Source of the DNA: Methylobacterium sp. NMS14P | GTDB lineage: Bacteria; Pseudomonadota; Alphaproteobacteria; Rhizobiales; Beijerinckiaceae | Direction: 5' to 3' | Assembly: GCF_028583545.1 (NCBI RefSeq) | Contig: NZ_CP087106.1 | Coordinates: 4,398,501 to 4,462,500, forward strand | DNA length: 64,000 nt | Part shown: in pieces, positions 18,100-28,082 of the stretch | Layout of the letters: every line of letters begins with the position of its first letter | Numbering within the stretch: position 1 is the first letter of the stretch | The notes under the pieces: generated by a model | What the model was told of the DNA's origin: nothing | The model's input: the letters and a program-made list of their open reading frames with translations, nothing else | Database searches by the model: none | Program-made: the position numbers and the translations under genes

Positions 18100-18723
18100 A
18101 TGTTCACGGGCTTGGTCAGCGCTGTCGGCACGGTCGTCTCGGTCTCGGGCGCGGGCGACCTGCGCCGGATCGCGATCCGCGCCTCCTACGACCCGGCGAC
18201 GATCGCGCTCGGCGCCTCGATCGCCTGCGCGGGACCGTGCCTCACGGCGGTGTCGGTGGAGCCGGCCGAGGGCGGCTGCGTCTTCGCGGTGGACGCCGCC
18301 GCCGAGACGCTGGCGCGCACCACCGTCGGCACCTGGGCGGCGGGCACGCGGATCAACCTCGAGCGCTCGCTGAAGGTCGGCGACGAGCTCGGCGGCCACC
18401 TGGTCACCGGCCACGTCGACGGCCTCGCCGAGATCGTCGAGCGCGAGAGCGTCACGGCGGATGCCTGGGGCGCCAGCGAGCGCTTCACCCTGCGGGCGCC
18501 GGCCGCTGTGAAGCAGTTCATCGCCGAGAAGGGCTCGGTCTGCCTCGACGGTACCTCGCTCACGGTGAACGCGGTCCAGGTCGACCTGTTCTCGGTGCTG
18601 CTGATCCCGCACACGCTGCAGGTCACCACCTGGGGCGAGCGTCGCGCGGGGGATCGGCTCAACCTGGAGGTCGACCTGATCGCCCGCTACGCCGCCCGGC
18701 TCAGCGAGGCGCGGGCTGGCTGA
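18100..18723 (+). CDS. ribE: Riboflavin synthase, alpha chain
   Basis: 207 residues beginning with the family signature MFTGLVSAVGTV. Two lumazine-binding barrels are visible, the second starting near NLERSLKVGDELGGHLVTGHVDG, with CLDGTSLTVN in the second half. It dismutates the lumazine made by RibH, which is encoded at 39535-40029 in another operon. It lies 3 nt after ribD. Confidence 0.96.
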   Translation: MFTGLVSAVGTVVSVSGAGDLRRIAIRASYDPATIALGASIACAGPCLTAVSVEPAEGGCVFAVDAAAETLARTTVGTWAAGTRINLERSLKVGDELGGHLVTGHVDGLAEIVERESVTADAWGASERFTLRAPAAVKQFIAEKGSVCLDGTSLTVNAVQVDLFSVLLIPHTLQVTTWGERRAGDRLNLEVDLIARYAARLSEARAG

Positions 18724-18735
18724 TCTGGGCACCCT

Positions 18736-18825
18736 CGTCGTTGCGAGCGGAGCGAAGCAATCCAGCAGCGCCACGCTCTCGCGTGTCGCGAAGCCCTGGG
18801 TTGCTTCGCTCCGCTCGCAATGACG
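18736..18825. repeat. Dispersed palindromic repeat, copy A
   Basis: A 90-nt element. The arm TTGCGAGCGGAGCGAAGCAA (18741-18760) has its exact reverse complement at 18801-18820, flanked by CGTCG and TGACG. Two related elements of 91 and 93 nt occur at 19356-19446 and 49613-49705. Located between ribE and the convergent thioesterase gene. Confidence 0.75.
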
Positions 18826-18835
18826 GCCCAGCGCG

Positions 18836-19264
18836 TCAGCGCGGCGGGATCGAGTAGGTGCCGGTGGCGTGGCAGACGAGGTCGGGGCTGCCGACGGCGG
18901 TGATCGACACCTCGCCGACGGCGAGGCGCCGGCCGAGCTTGAGCAGCCGGCATTCGGCCACGAGATCCCCGGTGGCGGGCCTGCGCAGGAAGTTGAAGGT
19001 GAGGCTCGTCGTCACCGCGAGCGCCACGGGACCGATATTGGCCAGGATCGCCGCGTAGAGGGCGTAGTCGGCGAGCGCCATCATGGCCGGCCCCGACACG
19101 GTCGCGCCGGGACGCAGGAAGCGCTCGTGGGCTTCGAGCCGCATCCGCGCCGAGAGCGGTCCCACGGCCTCGAGGTGGTAGGCGCGCCCGCCCGCCTGCA
19201 TCTGCGGGAACTCGCGGTCGAGGAAGTCGCTGGTCTCGGCGAGGGTGAGGATCGTGGCGGTCAT
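18836..19264 (-). CDS. PaaI-family hotdog thioesterase
   Basis: 142 residues. The hotdog-fold pattern is seen as LRPGATVSGPAMMALADYALYAAI, followed by SLTFNFLRRPATGDLVAECRLLKLG, typical of PaaI-type acyl-CoA thioesterases. ATG 19264 follows GAGGCG; an in-frame start at 19279 is possible. The acyl group it acts on cannot be told. A repeat follows its stop closely. Confidence 0.85.
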   Translation of the reverse strand: MTATILTLAETSDFLDREFPQMQAGGRAYHLEAVGPLSARMRLEAHERFLRPGATVSGPAMMALADYALYAAILANIGPVALAVTTSLTFNFLRRPATGDLVAECRLLKLGRRLAVGEVSITAVGSPDLVCHATGTYSIPPR

Positions 19265-19355
19265 CGCCTCATGCAGCACGGCGGTACCGCCAAGGCAATC
19301 ACGCGGCGCTCCGAACCGTCGTCCTCATCGGAAGGTCCCAGTCGATCCGCCGGTG

Positions 19356-19446
19356 TCGTCTTCGCGAGCTACGCGAAGCGATCCAGTCGGCGCTACATTC
19401 ACGGATGTCGCGCGCCCCTGGGTCACTTCACTGCGCTGGTGATGAC
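19356..19446. repeat. Dispersed palindromic repeat, copy B (diverged)
   Basis: Left arm CGTCTTCGCGAGCTACGCG... and right arm GGGTCACTTCACTGCGCTGG then TGATGAC. The arms are decayed relative to copy A, and the right arm shares GGGTCACTTC with copy C, indicating a subfamily. It lies between the thioesterase start and the spoVR stop. Confidence 0.55.
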
Positions 19447-19529
19447 AGAGGGCTGCCGCCATCGCGGGTTTCGGCCGGACGCCACATCAGGATGGTGACG
19501 CGACGGGAGGCGCCCTCCCGCCGTCCCGC

Positions 19530-21101
19530 TCAGAAGAAGATCGGCCGCGCGCTGGCGGTGATCTCGCCCAGCACCGCGCCGGTGGCCGGCTCGACCTCCT
19601 TGAGCACCACGTCGTAGCCCCAGAGGTCGGCGAGGTGCTGCAGCACGCGCTTGGCGTCGTCCTTCTGCAGGGTGATCCTGTTGATCGCCTTGTGGTGCAG
19701 GATCAGGCGCCGGTCGCCCTCCAGATCCACGTCCACCACCTCGATGTCGGGATCGAGCCACGCCACGTCGTACTGGCGCGCGAAGGAGCGGCGCAGCTTG
19801 CGGTAGCCGCGCTCGTCGTGGATCGCCTCCACCCGCAGCTCCGGCTCCTCCGGGTCGTCGACTACGTGGAACAGGCGCAGGTCGCGCATCAGCTTGGGCG
19901 ACAGGAACTGCTGGATGAAGCTCTCGTCCCGGTAATTCTCCCAGCAGTCGCGCAGGACCGCCATGGCGTCGCCGACCCCGGCGATGTCGGGGAACCACGC
20001 CCGGTCCTCCTCGGTCGGCTGCTCGGCGATGCGGGCGATGTCCTGCATCATCGCGAAGCCGATTGCGTAGGGATTGTGGCCGCCGTAGGAGCGGTCGTCG
20101 TAGTTCGGCTGCCGGATGACGTTGGTGTGCGACTGCAGGAACTCCAGGTAGGCCGCCTCGGTGATCTGCCCGGATTCCGACAGGGCGTTCATGATCCGGT
20201 AGTGGCAGTAGGTGGCGCAGCCCTCGTTCATCACTTTGGTCTGGCGCTGCGGGTAGAAATACTGGGCGACCAGGCGGACGATGCGCAGGATCTCACGCTG
20301 CCACGGGCGCAGGCGCGGGGCGACCTTCTCCAGGAAGTAGAGGATGTTCTCCTGCGGCAGCTCCAGCAGCGCCTTGCGCCGCTCGGCCGCCAGGTCGGAG
20401 CGGACGGCGCCGGTCTTCTGCGGCAGGGTCCGCCAGAGGTCGTTGTAGATCTGCTCGCCGTGCTCGATCCGCTCGCGCTCGCGCCGCTGCTCGGAGGCGA
20501 GGTCCGGCCGCTTCTTGCGCGGGTAGCGGTGGACGCCCTGGCTCATCAGCGCGTGGGCGGCGTCGAGCACCTGCTCCACCGCCTGGTGGCCGTAGCGCTC
20601 CTCGCAGCGGGCGATGAAGCCTTTCGCGAAATCCAGGTAGTCCAGAATACCTTCAGCGTCGGTCCACTGCCGGAACAGATAATTGTTCTTGAAGAAGTGG
20701 TTGTGGCCGAAGGCGGCGTGCGCGATGACGAGCGTCTGCATCGTCGCCGTGTTCTCCTCCATGACGTAGGAGATGCACGGGTCGGAGTTGATGACGATCT
20801 CGTAGGCGAGCCCCATCAGGCCGCGGCGGTAGCCGGCCTCGTGCTGGGCGAAGTGCTTGCCGAAGGACCAGTGCTTGTAGAACAGCGGCATGCCGATCGA
20901 CGCGTAGGCGTCGAGCATCTGCTCGGCCGTGATGATCTCGATCTGGTTCGGGTACCACGACAGGCCGAGCTGCGGCCCGGCCACCGCCTCGCAGGCGTCG
21001 TGGATCCGCCGGATCGTGTCGAAATCCCAGTCGTTGCCGGTGAACAGCGGCTTCTGGTTGCCCGCGATGATCTGGGGCGTGCGTGCCTTGACGAGCGTCA
21101 T
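19530..21101 (-). CDS. SpoVR/YcgB-family protein
   Basis: 523 residues, full family length. Conserved blocks include DWDFDTIRRIHDACE, SWYPNQIEIITAEQMLDAY, a PLFYKHWSFGKHF segment and VMEENTATMQTLVIAHA, with several His/Glu residues that suggest a metal-type site. SpoVR was named from Bacillus sporulation, but in proteobacteria it travels with prkA and yeaH in starvation and stationary-phase stress. ATG 21101 has GGGAGG upstream, and the gene starts 34 nt after the yeaH stop. Confidence 0.94.
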   Translation of the reverse strand: MTLVKARTPQIIAGNQKPLFTGNDWDFDTIRRIHDACEAVAGPQLGLSWYPNQIEIITAEQMLDAYASIGMPLFYKHWSFGKHFAQHEAGYRRGLMGLAYEIVINSDPCISYVMEENTATMQTLVIAHAAFGHNHFFKNNYLFRQWTDAEGILDYLDFAKGFIARCEERYGHQAVEQVLDAAHALMSQGVHRYPRKKRPDLASEQRRERERIEHGEQIYNDLWRTLPQKTGAVRSDLAAERRKALLELPQENILYFLEKVAPRLRPWQREILRIVRLVAQYFYPQRQTKVMNEGCATYCHYRIMNALSESGQITEAAYLEFLQSHTNVIRQPNYDDRSYGGHNPYAIGFAMMQDIARIAEQPTEEDRAWFPDIAGVGDAMAVLRDCWENYRDESFIQQFLSPKLMRDLRLFHVVDDPEEPELRVEAIHDERGYRKLRRSFARQYDVAWLDPDIEVVDVDLEGDRRLILHHKAINRITLQKDDAKRVLQHLADLWGYDVVLKEVEPATGAVLGEITASARPIFF

Positions 21102-21135
21102 GCGGCCTCCCGATCGGTCGATGCGTGCGACGGCA

Positions 21136-22437
21136 TCACGCCTCCGCCTCGGCGCGGCCTTCCTTGCGCCCGAACAGCTCGCGGAAGACCGGGTAGATCT
21201 CCCGGCGGTGGTTGACCTTGCGCATGGCGATCGGGCCCCCGGCCTTGGCGATCGCCTCGTAGGTCCGCCACAGGGTGGTGCGGTGCTCGACGAAGCCCGC
21301 GCGCGGGCCGTTCTCGTCCCCGACCTCCAGATAGGCGAAGTGCTGGCAGGCCGGCAGGATGTGCGACCGCAGCAGCTCCGTGGAGGTCGGACCGTCGGAG
21401 GAGACGTTGTCGCCGTCCGAGGCCTGGGCGGCGTAGATGTTCCAGTCGTTGGGGTCGTAGCGCTCGGCGATGACGCGCTTCATCTCCACCAGGGCCGATG
21501 AGACCAGGGTGCCGCCGGTCTCGCGCGAGCCGAAGAAGGTCTCCTCGTCCACCTCGGTCGCCCGGTCGGTGTGGCGGATGAACACGATCTCGACGTGCCG
21601 GTAGCGGCGCGTCAGGAAGATGTGCAGCAGGATGTAGAACCGTTTGGCGAGGTCCTTCATGTGCTCGGTCATCGAGCCGGACACGTCCATCAGGCAGAAC
21701 ATCACCGCCTGCGCGATCGGCCGCGGGTAGGGCTCGAACCGACGGAAGCGCAGGTCGATCGGATCGACGTAGGGGATGCGCTTCGCGCGCTCGCGCAGCC
21801 GGAACAGCGCCTGCTCCAGGTCCGGCCGCTCCGGATGCCCCTCGGCGAGGGCGTCGAGCCGGGCCTCCAGGGCCGCGACCTCGTCGGGCTTCGGGCGCTT
21901 GAGGGCGATCCGCCGCGACATCGAGTTCCGCAGGGTGCGGGTGAGCGCGAGGTTCGCCGGCGAGCCGGTGACCGTGTAGCCCGCCCGGCGCAGGCCTTCC
22001 GTCTCCACCACGGCCAGCCGCCGCTTGGCGAGGTCGGGCAGTTCCAGATCCTCGAGGAAGAGCTCCAGGAACTCCTCGCGGGTGAGCACGAAGCGGAACG
22101 CGTCCTCGCTGTTCTCGCCGCCCTCCCCGCCCTCTCCGGAGCCGCGACCGCCGCCGCTGCCCGGGGGGCGCTCGATCGTGTCGCCCTCCACGTAGGTCTT
22201 GTTGCCCGGCAGGATGTGGTCCTGCAGGCCCGTGCCGGGCTGGCGCGAGAAGCGCGGCTCGCGGACGCCGTCCACCGGCACGGTCACGCGGCCGTCCTTG
22301 CCGAGGTCCTTGATGTCCTTCTCGCGGGCGGATTCCCGCACCGCGCGCTGGGCCACGTCCTTCACGCGCCGCAGGAAGCGCTGGCGGTTCGGGAGGCTCT
22401 TGCCGCCCGGGTTCAAACGTCGGTCGACGATGTGCAT
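21136..22437 (-). CDS. YeaH/YhbH-family protein (DUF444)
   Basis: 433 residues from ATG 22437, beginning MHIVDRRLNPGGKSLPNRQR as in the family. A glycine-rich acidic linker near residue 100 precedes a von Willebrand A-like domain with the metal-site motif FCLMDVSGSMTEHMKD. The family acts with the PrkA kinase and SpoVR in nutrient-stress responses, with molecular role unclear. It is the middle gene of the operon; 193 nt separate it from prkA, long enough for an internal promoter. Confidence 0.93.
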   Translation of the reverse strand: MHIVDRRLNPGGKSLPNRQRFLRRVKDVAQRAVRESAREKDIKDLGKDGRVTVPVDGVREPRFSRQPGTGLQDHILPGNKTYVEGDTIERPPGSGGGRGSGEGGEGGENSEDAFRFVLTREEFLELFLEDLELPDLAKRRLAVVETEGLRRAGYTVTGSPANLALTRTLRNSMSRRIALKRPKPDEVAALEARLDALAEGHPERPDLEQALFRLRERAKRIPYVDPIDLRFRRFEPYPRPIAQAVMFCLMDVSGSMTEHMKDLAKRFYILLHIFLTRRYRHVEIVFIRHTDRATEVDEETFFGSRETGGTLVSSALVEMKRVIAERYDPNDWNIYAAQASDGDNVSSDGPTSTELLRSHILPACQHFAYLEVGDENGPRAGFVEHRTTLWRTYEAIAKAGGPIAMRKVNHRREIYPVFRELFGRKEGRAEAEA

Positions 22438-22630
22438 CCGCTGCGAAAACCCTCGTCCGCGTGCTCCGGCCGGGCCTGGACCCTTGTCGTACCATGCCGC
22501 CACCGGAGGAATGGATCCTCCTTTCGCAGCAGGGCCGAGATCTTCGCCGGCCGGTCGTCCGAAACTGTGGCGGCGGAGGGTCGGAACGGGGCCCGGCCGA
22601 CCGAGCGGGCCGGTCGAGCCCCGTCGCCCC

Positions 22631-24583
22631 TCAGCCGGCCTGCTTCACCCGCATGTACCACTCCACCAGGCGGCGGACCTGCCGCTCGGTGTAGCCGCGC
22701 GCCACCATGCGCTCGACGAACTCGCCGTGCTTCTTCTCGGTCTCGCCGTCCTTCTTCGAGCCGAAGGAGATCACCGGCAGCAGCTCCTCCACCTGGGAGA
22801 ACATCCGCCGCTCGATCACCTCGCGCAGCTTCTCGTAGCTGGTCCAGCTCGGGTTGCGGCCGCCGTGCTGCGCCCGGGAGCGCAGGGCGAACTTCACCAC
22901 CTCGTTGCGGAAGTCCTTCGGGTTGGCGATCCCGGCGGGCTTCTCGATCTTGGTCAGCTCCTGGTTCAGGAGTTCCCGGTTCATCAGCTGGCCGGTCTCG
23001 GCGTCCTTGAAGTCCTGGTCCTCGATCCAGGCGTCGGCGTAGTCGATGTACCGGTCGAACAGGTTCTGCCCGTAATCGTGGTACGATTCGAGGTAGGCCT
23101 TCTGGATCTCGTGGCCGATGAACTCCGCGTAGCGCGGGGCCAGTTCGGTCTTGATGAATTCCAGGTACTTCTTCTCGGTCTCGGGCGGGAGCTGCTCGCG
23201 GCGCAGCGACTGCTCCAGCACGTACATCAGGTGCACCGGGTCGGCCGAGACCTCGGTGGTGTCGTGGTTGAAGGTCGCGGCCAGCACCTTGAAGGCGAAG
23301 CGGGTCGAGATCCCGTCCATGCCCTCGTCGACGCCGGCGGTGTCCTTGTACTCCTGCATCGAGCGGGCGCGGGGATCGACCTCGCGCAGGCTCTCGCCGT
23401 CGTAGACCCGCATCTTCGAGAAGACGTTGGAATTGGCGTGCTCGCGCAGCCGCGAGAGCACCGAGAACCGCGCCAGCATCTCCAGCGTGCCGGGCGCGCA
23501 GGCCGCGTCCGACAACTCCGAGCCGGAGATCAGCTTCTCGTAGATCCGCTGCTCCTCGGTGACGCGCAGGCAGTACGGGACCTTGATCACGTAGATCCGG
23601 TCGATGAAGGCCTCGTTGTTCTTGTTGGTCTTGAAGGTCTGCCACTCGGCCTCGTTCGAGTGGGCCAGGATCACGCCGGTGAAGGGGATCGCGCCGATAT
23701 TCTCGGTGCCGACGTAGTTGCCCTCCTGCGTCGCGGTGAGCAGCGGGTGCAGCATCTTGATCGGCGCCTTGAACATCTCGACGAACTCGAGGATGCCCTG
23801 GTTCGCCCGGTTCAGGCCGCCCGAGTACGAGTAGGCGTCGGGATCGGCCTGCGACAGCGTCTCCAGCCGGCGGATGTCGACCTTGCCGACGAGCGACGAG
23901 ATGTCCTGGTTGTTCTCGTCGCCCGGCTCGGTCTTGGCGATGGCGATCTGGCGCAGGCGCGAGGGCCGGACCTTGATCACCTTGAAGCGCGAGATGTCGC
24001 CGTTGAACTCGTCGAGGCGCTTCAGCGCCCAGGGGCTCATCAGGCCGGTCAGCCGCCGGCGCGGGATGCCGTAGCGGCGCTGGATCTCCTCGCCCATCGT
24101 CTCGGGGTCGAACAGACCCAGCGGGCTCTCGAAGACCGGCGACACTTCGTCCCCGGCCTTGAGTACGTAGACGGGGTGGACCTCCATCAGGAGCTTCAGC
24201 CGCTCGGCCAGCGACGACTTACCGCCGCCCACCGGCCCGAGCAGGTAGAGGATCTGCTTGCGCTCCTCCAACCCCTGCGCCGCGTGGCGGAAGAACGAGA
24301 CGATCCGCTCGATCGTCTCCTCCATGCCGTAGAATTCGCGGAAGGCCGGGTAGGTCCGGATCGTCCGGTTCATGAAAATCCGGCCGAGGCGCGAATCCCT
24401 GGCGGTGTCCACGAATTCCGGCTCGCCGATCGCCGCGAGGATGCGCTCGGCGGCCGAGGCGTACATCAGGGGCTCGTCGCGACAGGCCTCGAGATACTCG
24501 GAGAGCGTCATCTCCGTGTCGCGGCGGGCCTCGTACCCTCGGGCGAAGCTCTGGAAAAGGTCGTTCGTCGCATGCATCGGCAT
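22631..24583 (-). CDS. PrkA-family serine protein kinase/AAA+ protein
   Basis: 650 residues. The N-terminal AAA+ domain has Walker A GPVGGGKSS near residue 116-124 and a C-terminal PrkA domain follows. Family members were called serine kinases, though some are reported as AAA+ proteases, so the activity is not settled. ATG 24583 is preceded by GAGAGGG; a second ATG lies two codons in. It heads prkA-yeaH-spoVR, which is usually induced by starvation or stationary phase. A small-molecule or stress sigma site could not be identified upstream. Confidence 0.94.
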   Translation of the reverse strand: MPMHATNDLFQSFARGYEARRDTEMTLSEYLEACRDEPLMYASAAERILAAIGEPEFVDTARDSRLGRIFMNRTIRTYPAFREFYGMEETIERIVSFFRHAAQGLEERKQILYLLGPVGGGKSSLAERLKLLMEVHPVYVLKAGDEVSPVFESPLGLFDPETMGEEIQRRYGIPRRRLTGLMSPWALKRLDEFNGDISRFKVIKVRPSRLRQIAIAKTEPGDENNQDISSLVGKVDIRRLETLSQADPDAYSYSGGLNRANQGILEFVEMFKAPIKMLHPLLTATQEGNYVGTENIGAIPFTGVILAHSNEAEWQTFKTNKNNEAFIDRIYVIKVPYCLRVTEEQRIYEKLISGSELSDAACAPGTLEMLARFSVLSRLREHANSNVFSKMRVYDGESLREVDPRARSMQEYKDTAGVDEGMDGISTRFAFKVLAATFNHDTTEVSADPVHLMYVLEQSLRREQLPPETEKKYLEFIKTELAPRYAEFIGHEIQKAYLESYHDYGQNLFDRYIDYADAWIEDQDFKDAETGQLMNRELLNQELTKIEKPAGIANPKDFRNEVVKFALRSRAQHGGRNPSWTSYEKLREVIERRMFSQVEELLPVISFGSKKDGETEKKHGEFVERMVARGYTERQVRRLVEWYMRVKQAG

Positions 24584-24801
24584 TCGATAACCCTCTCAGA
24601 CCGTGACAGCTTCATCCTGTCTCGGCTCGGATGCAACCGACAGGCCCGCTTTTGTCGCAGTGCGGCGAGCGTGGCGCCCGGCATGTCGATTGCATGCAAC
24701 ACTCCGGAGCGCTGAAGGCGGCACAGACGAGACTCCGTGCCGCCCCCGGGCGGCTGCCCCGGCGGCAGAACTGGGCAGATACCGTTTCGGCCGGAGCCTG
24801 C

Positions 24802-25245
24802 TCACAAATCCGTGCCCTCTTTCTTGCCGTCGTCTCCCGATTTGGCGCCCGCGCCCCCGACCGTGATCTTGACGGTCTGCGTCTGGACTTGGCCGTCGGA
24901 GCTCTTGACCTCGAACGTCACTTCGTCGGTGCCGGTGAAGCCGTTGTTGGGCTGGTAGAACAGCGCCTGGACGGCCGCTTCCTTGTTGGGACAGCGGTAG
25001 CTCGCCGGCGTCTTCAGCTTGCCGACCTTGGTGATCACCGACCCGTTCTTCGGCGGACCCGAGACCTTGAACTCGGGCATCGGCCCAGGAGAACAGTCCT
25101 TCTTGAGGTTCGGGGCGATCTCGATGCGGACCGTCTTGCCGGGCGCCACCGTCTTGGTTCGGCTGGACGGCGCCTGGGCCAGGGCGGGCCCGGCCAGTGC
25201 CATGCTCCCTGCGAGCAGCGCGGCGAGCGGACGTAGGGCAATCAT
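24802..25245 (-). CDS. Secreted protein with Ig-like/cadherin-type fold
   Basis: 147 residues from ATG 25245. A signal peptide ends ALAQAPS near residue 24. The mature part includes FYQPNNGFTGTDEVTFEVKS, the hallmark of bacterial Ig-like tandem repeats in surface proteins, here a single copy, and two cysteines that could form a disulfide. A Gly/Lys/Asp-rich tail closes it. Role unknown; a longer start at 25323 would precede the signal peptide and was rejected. Confidence 0.65.
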   Translation of the reverse strand: MIALRPLAALLAGSMALAGPALAQAPSSRTKTVAPGKTVRIEIAPNLKKDCSPGPMPEFKVSGPPKNGSVITKVGKLKTPASYRCPNKEAAVQALFYQPNNGFTGTDEVTFEVKSSDGQVQTQTVKITVGGAGAKSGDDGKKEGTDL

Positions 25246-25365
25246 GGCAGCGTCTCTCCAAAGCCGACCCGGGACCTCTCCCCGAACACGCGTCCGGATG
25301 CCCCGTTCATCGGTCCAGACCATGTGGGGACGCCCTGCACGGGCGTCGAGGGCCGGGGCGGCGGC

Positions 25366-25785
25366 TTAATTCTGGAGGGCCGCCGCGACGATCCCGGTGA
25401 TGCGGGCGATCTGCGCGGCGTCGAACTCGCCGGCCAGCGCGGCGGCGAGCCGCCCCTCGACCCGCGCCCGCTCCCCGGCATCGGCGACCGGCACGGGGGG
25501 AATCTCGTCCTCGGCCAGCCGGCAGACCCGGCGGATCGTCTCGGCGGCCGCCAGGAGTTTCTCCCGGTCGGTGGGACCCATCTCCCACAGGGGGTTGCGC
25601 AGGCGGCTGATCACCCGCTTGGCGTCGCGATACTCCCGGTCGACGCCGGTGGCCGCCTCGATCTGGCTGACGAGGAACATCAGTTCCAGGACCTCGGAGG
25701 CCGCCTCCGGGCAGGAGCGGACGATCCGCATGATGCGGGCCATCAGTTCCTGGCTGGGCGTCAACTTGGGTTTGGGCGCGGCCAT
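25366..25785 (-). CDS. Small conserved helical protein of unknown function
   Basis: 139 residues beginning MAAPKPKLTPSQELMARIMR. It is predicted to be almost fully helical and charged, with no signal, membrane segment or catalytic motif visible. GC-rich codon use like its neighbours and a clear ATG support it as real. It lies between the secreted protein and the merR gene on the same strand. Confidence 0.55.
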   Translation of the reverse strand: MAAPKPKLTPSQELMARIMRIVRSCPEAASEVLELMFLVSQIEAATGVDREYRDAKRVISRLRNPLWEMGPTDREKLLAAAETIRRVCRLAEDEIPPVPVADAGERARVEGRLAAALAGEFDAAQIARITGIVAAALQN

Positions 25786-25864
25786 GCGGGCGACAACGCA
25801 AGTTGTTGCCGGAAAGTTCGCCTGCCGCGTGTGCGGGGCGGCCCGTCGGGTCCGGCGGGGCCGC

Positions 25865-26353
25865 TCAGACCTCCGCGTCGGGCAGGTCCCGCAACCCGTC
25901 GAGCAGGGCGCGGCAGGCGCGCAGCTCGTCCAGGGCCTCGGCCAGGGCTGCCCGATCCAAGGCGCCGAGCGCGTCGCCCCGGGTCCCGGCCTCGGTCTCG
26001 ACCTCCTGGAGCAGGGGCTCGGCCGCCACGGCCTCGCCGCGACCGACGGCCTGCACGAAGCGGACGCCGTTCTCCTTGAGGACCCGCTGCGCCCCCGCGA
26101 TGGTGTAGCGCTGCACGTGCAGGAGGTGGCGGATGCCGGCGACGAGCTCGATGTCCTGGGGCCGGTAGTAGCGCCGACCGCCCGCCCGCTTCACAGGGCG
26201 AATCTGGCCGAAGCGGGTCTCCCAGAACCGCAGCACGTGCTGGGGCACGTCGAGTTCCTCGGCCACCTCGCTGATCGTCCGGAACGCGTGGGCGCTCTTC
26301 TCGCCGATCCCGGTCGGCGGTTCGTCGGTCGAGGCGGCGAGGGCTGGCGGCAT
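25865..26353 (-). CDS. MerR-family transcriptional regulator
   Basis: 162 residues from ATG 26353. The winged-helix MerR head is clear: [22 protein letters not shown], then [21 protein letters not shown]. There is no cysteine sensor region; the C-terminal half is helical. In alphaproteobacteria this MerR gene follows plsX-fabH-ihfA, so it is most likely the last gene of that operon. Its target is unknown. An in-frame start at 26410 was rejected as poorly conserved. Confidence 0.9.
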   Translation of the reverse strand: MPPALAASTDEPPTGIGEKSAHAFRTISEVAEELDVPQHVLRFWETRFGQIRPVKRAGGRRYYRPQDIELVAGIRHLLHVQRYTIAGAQRVLKENGVRFVQAVGRGEAVAAEPLLQEVETEAGTRGDALGALDRAALAEALDELRACRALLDGLRDLPDAEV

Positions 26354-26486
26354 GGGCGTCTTACGGAGCGGAGCGAAGAGGCCCGATCTTGACGGCTCCC
26401 GGGACCGCACTCAAGCCCGAGGAGCCGGGCAGCCCGGCCGCTCTCCCGGCCGCTCTCTCGGCGCCCTCCCAGACGGCGACGCGGGC

Positions 26487-26807
26487 TCACTCGTCGTCGT
26501 GATCGCCCGCGCCGTTCAGGCCGTTGATCTTGGCCTTGAGCACATTCGAGGGCTTGAACACCATCACCTGGCGCGGCTCGATCGCGACCTCGACCCCGGT
26601 CTTGGGATTGCGGCCGACGCGCTTGCCCTTGCTGCGCACCACGAAGGAGCCGAACGAGGACAGCTTCACCGTCTCGCCGCTCGCGAGGCAGCTGCAGATC
26701 TCGGAAAGCACGGTCTCGACGAGGGCGGCCGACTCGGTCCGCGACAGGCCCACCTGATGGTAGACGGCCTCGCTCAAGTCGGCGCGCGTCACCGTCTTGC
26801 CTGCCAT
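26487..26807 (-). CDS. ihfA: Integration host factor subunit alpha
   Basis: 106 residues from ATG 26807. HU/IHF signature in [26 protein letters not shown], with the proline-tipped arm at [15 protein letters not shown]. It pairs with IhfB (not in the window) to bend DNA at promoters and origins. An acidic tail DHDDE ends the protein. The position after fabH on minus fits the plsX-fabH-ihfA-merR operon. Confidence 0.95.
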   Translation of the reverse strand: MAGKTVTRADLSEAVYHQVGLSRTESAALVETVLSEICSCLASGETVKLSSFGSFVVRSKGKRVGRNPKTGVEVAIEPRQVMVFKPSNVLKAKINGLNGAGDHDDE

Positions 26808-26974
26808 GCCGTGTCCCCTCGCCCGCATCGCTCGCCCCATGACGCGTGGCGCAGCACCCTTGGCCGCGCCGAACGCTGAAGGCGTATCCCTATGATCCGG
26901 CACGCTAATCGGCGCTCCGCCCCCGGTCAACCGCGCCGGAGCAGCGAATTGTTTCGGGCACGCCGTCCGCGGCC

Positions 26975-27985
26975 TCACCAGCGGATCAGCGCCGCGCCCC
27001 AGCTGAACCCGCCGCCGATCGCCTCGATCATCACGAGGTCGCCGGCCCGGATGCGGCCGTCCCGCCGCGCCACGTCGAGGGCCAGAGGAATCGAGGCCGC
27101 CGAGGTGTTGCCGTGGCGGTCCACCGTCAGGACGATCTTGTCCCGGGCGACCCCGAGCTTGTCGGCCGAGGCCTCGATGATGCGGCGGTTGGCCTGATGC
27201 GGCACGAACCAGTCGAGCTCCTCCGCGGTGATGCCCGCCTGCGCGAAGGCCTCGACGATGACGTCGGTGACCTGACCCACGGCGAATCGGAACACGTCGC
27301 GGCCCTCCATGCGCAGGTGGCCGGTGGTGCCGGTGGAGCCCGGGCCGCCGTCGACGTAGAGCTTCTCCCGATGGCGACCGTCCGACCGCAGACTCGCGCT
27401 GAGGACGCCGCGGTCGCCGGCCCCCTCCTGCGCCTCCAGCACGACGGCGCCGGCCCCGTCGCCGAACAGCACGCAGGTGGTGCGGTCCTCCCAGTCGACG
27501 ATCCGCGAGAAGGTCTCGGCGCCGATCACGAGGGCGCGGCGGGCGGCCCCCGTGGTCAGGAACTTGTCGGCGGTCGAGACCGCGAAGACGAAGCCGGCGC
27601 AGACCGCCTGCAGGTCGAAGGCCGCGCCCTGATGGATGCCCAGCGCCGACTGGATCTGCGTCGCGGTCGCCGGGAAGGTGTGATCCGGCGTCGAGGTGGC
27701 GCAGATCACGAGGTCGATGTCGTCCGCGGTCAGGCCGGCATCGTCCAGGGCGGCCTTGGCCGCGCGCGTGCCGAGGACCGAGGTGGTCTCGTCGGGCCCC
27801 GCGAGGTGGCGCTGGCGGATCCCGGTCCGCTGGACGATCCACTCGTCGGAGGTGTCCACCCGCTCGGCCAGATCGGCGTTCGTCACCACCCGCGCGGGCA
27901 GGCTCGATCCGGTCCCGACCACCACCGAGCGCAGAGGGGGGACGCGCCGGTGCTGCTCGGGGTCAGTGCGGAGGGTTGCCATCAT
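26975..27985 (-). CDS. fabH: Beta-ketoacyl-ACP synthase III
   Basis: 336 residues. It starts fatty-acid elongation by condensing an acyl-CoA with malonyl-ACP. Catalytic Cys lies in AVCAGF near residue 129, His in VPHQANRR and Asn in GNTSAAS. The start carries two ATG codons in a row (27985, 27982). It lies 97 nt after plsX and 167 nt before ihfA, in the usual phospholipid operon. Confidence 0.96.
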   Translation of the reverse strand: MMATLRTDPEQHRRVPPLRSVVVGTGSSLPARVVTNADLAERVDTSDEWIVQRTGIRQRHLAGPDETTSVLGTRAAKAALDDAGLTADDIDLVICATSTPDHTFPATATQIQSALGIHQGAAFDLQAVCAGFVFAVSTADKFLTTGAARRALVIGAETFSRIVDWEDRTTCVLFGDGAGAVVLEAQEGAGDRGVLSASLRSDGRHREKLYVDGGPGSTGTTGHLRMEGRDVFRFAVGQVTDVIVEAFAQAGITAEELDWFVPHQANRRIIEASADKLGVARDKIVLTVDRHGNTSAASIPLALDVARRDGRIRAGDLVMIEAIGGGFSWGAALIRW

Positions 27986-28082
27986 TGTCCTTCCCGGACG
28001 ACACCAGCTTCACAATCTTCGGTTGTGAAGCCGCGGGCGTCCGATTTCCATCCCGTCCGTCGACGGAGGCCCGGGGCCGGCG

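Noticed and set aside
22199..24715. An 838-codon plus-strand frame across yeaH and prkA
   Set aside because: It is antisense to two well-recognised genes and is Leu/Val/Gly/His-biased without domain content.
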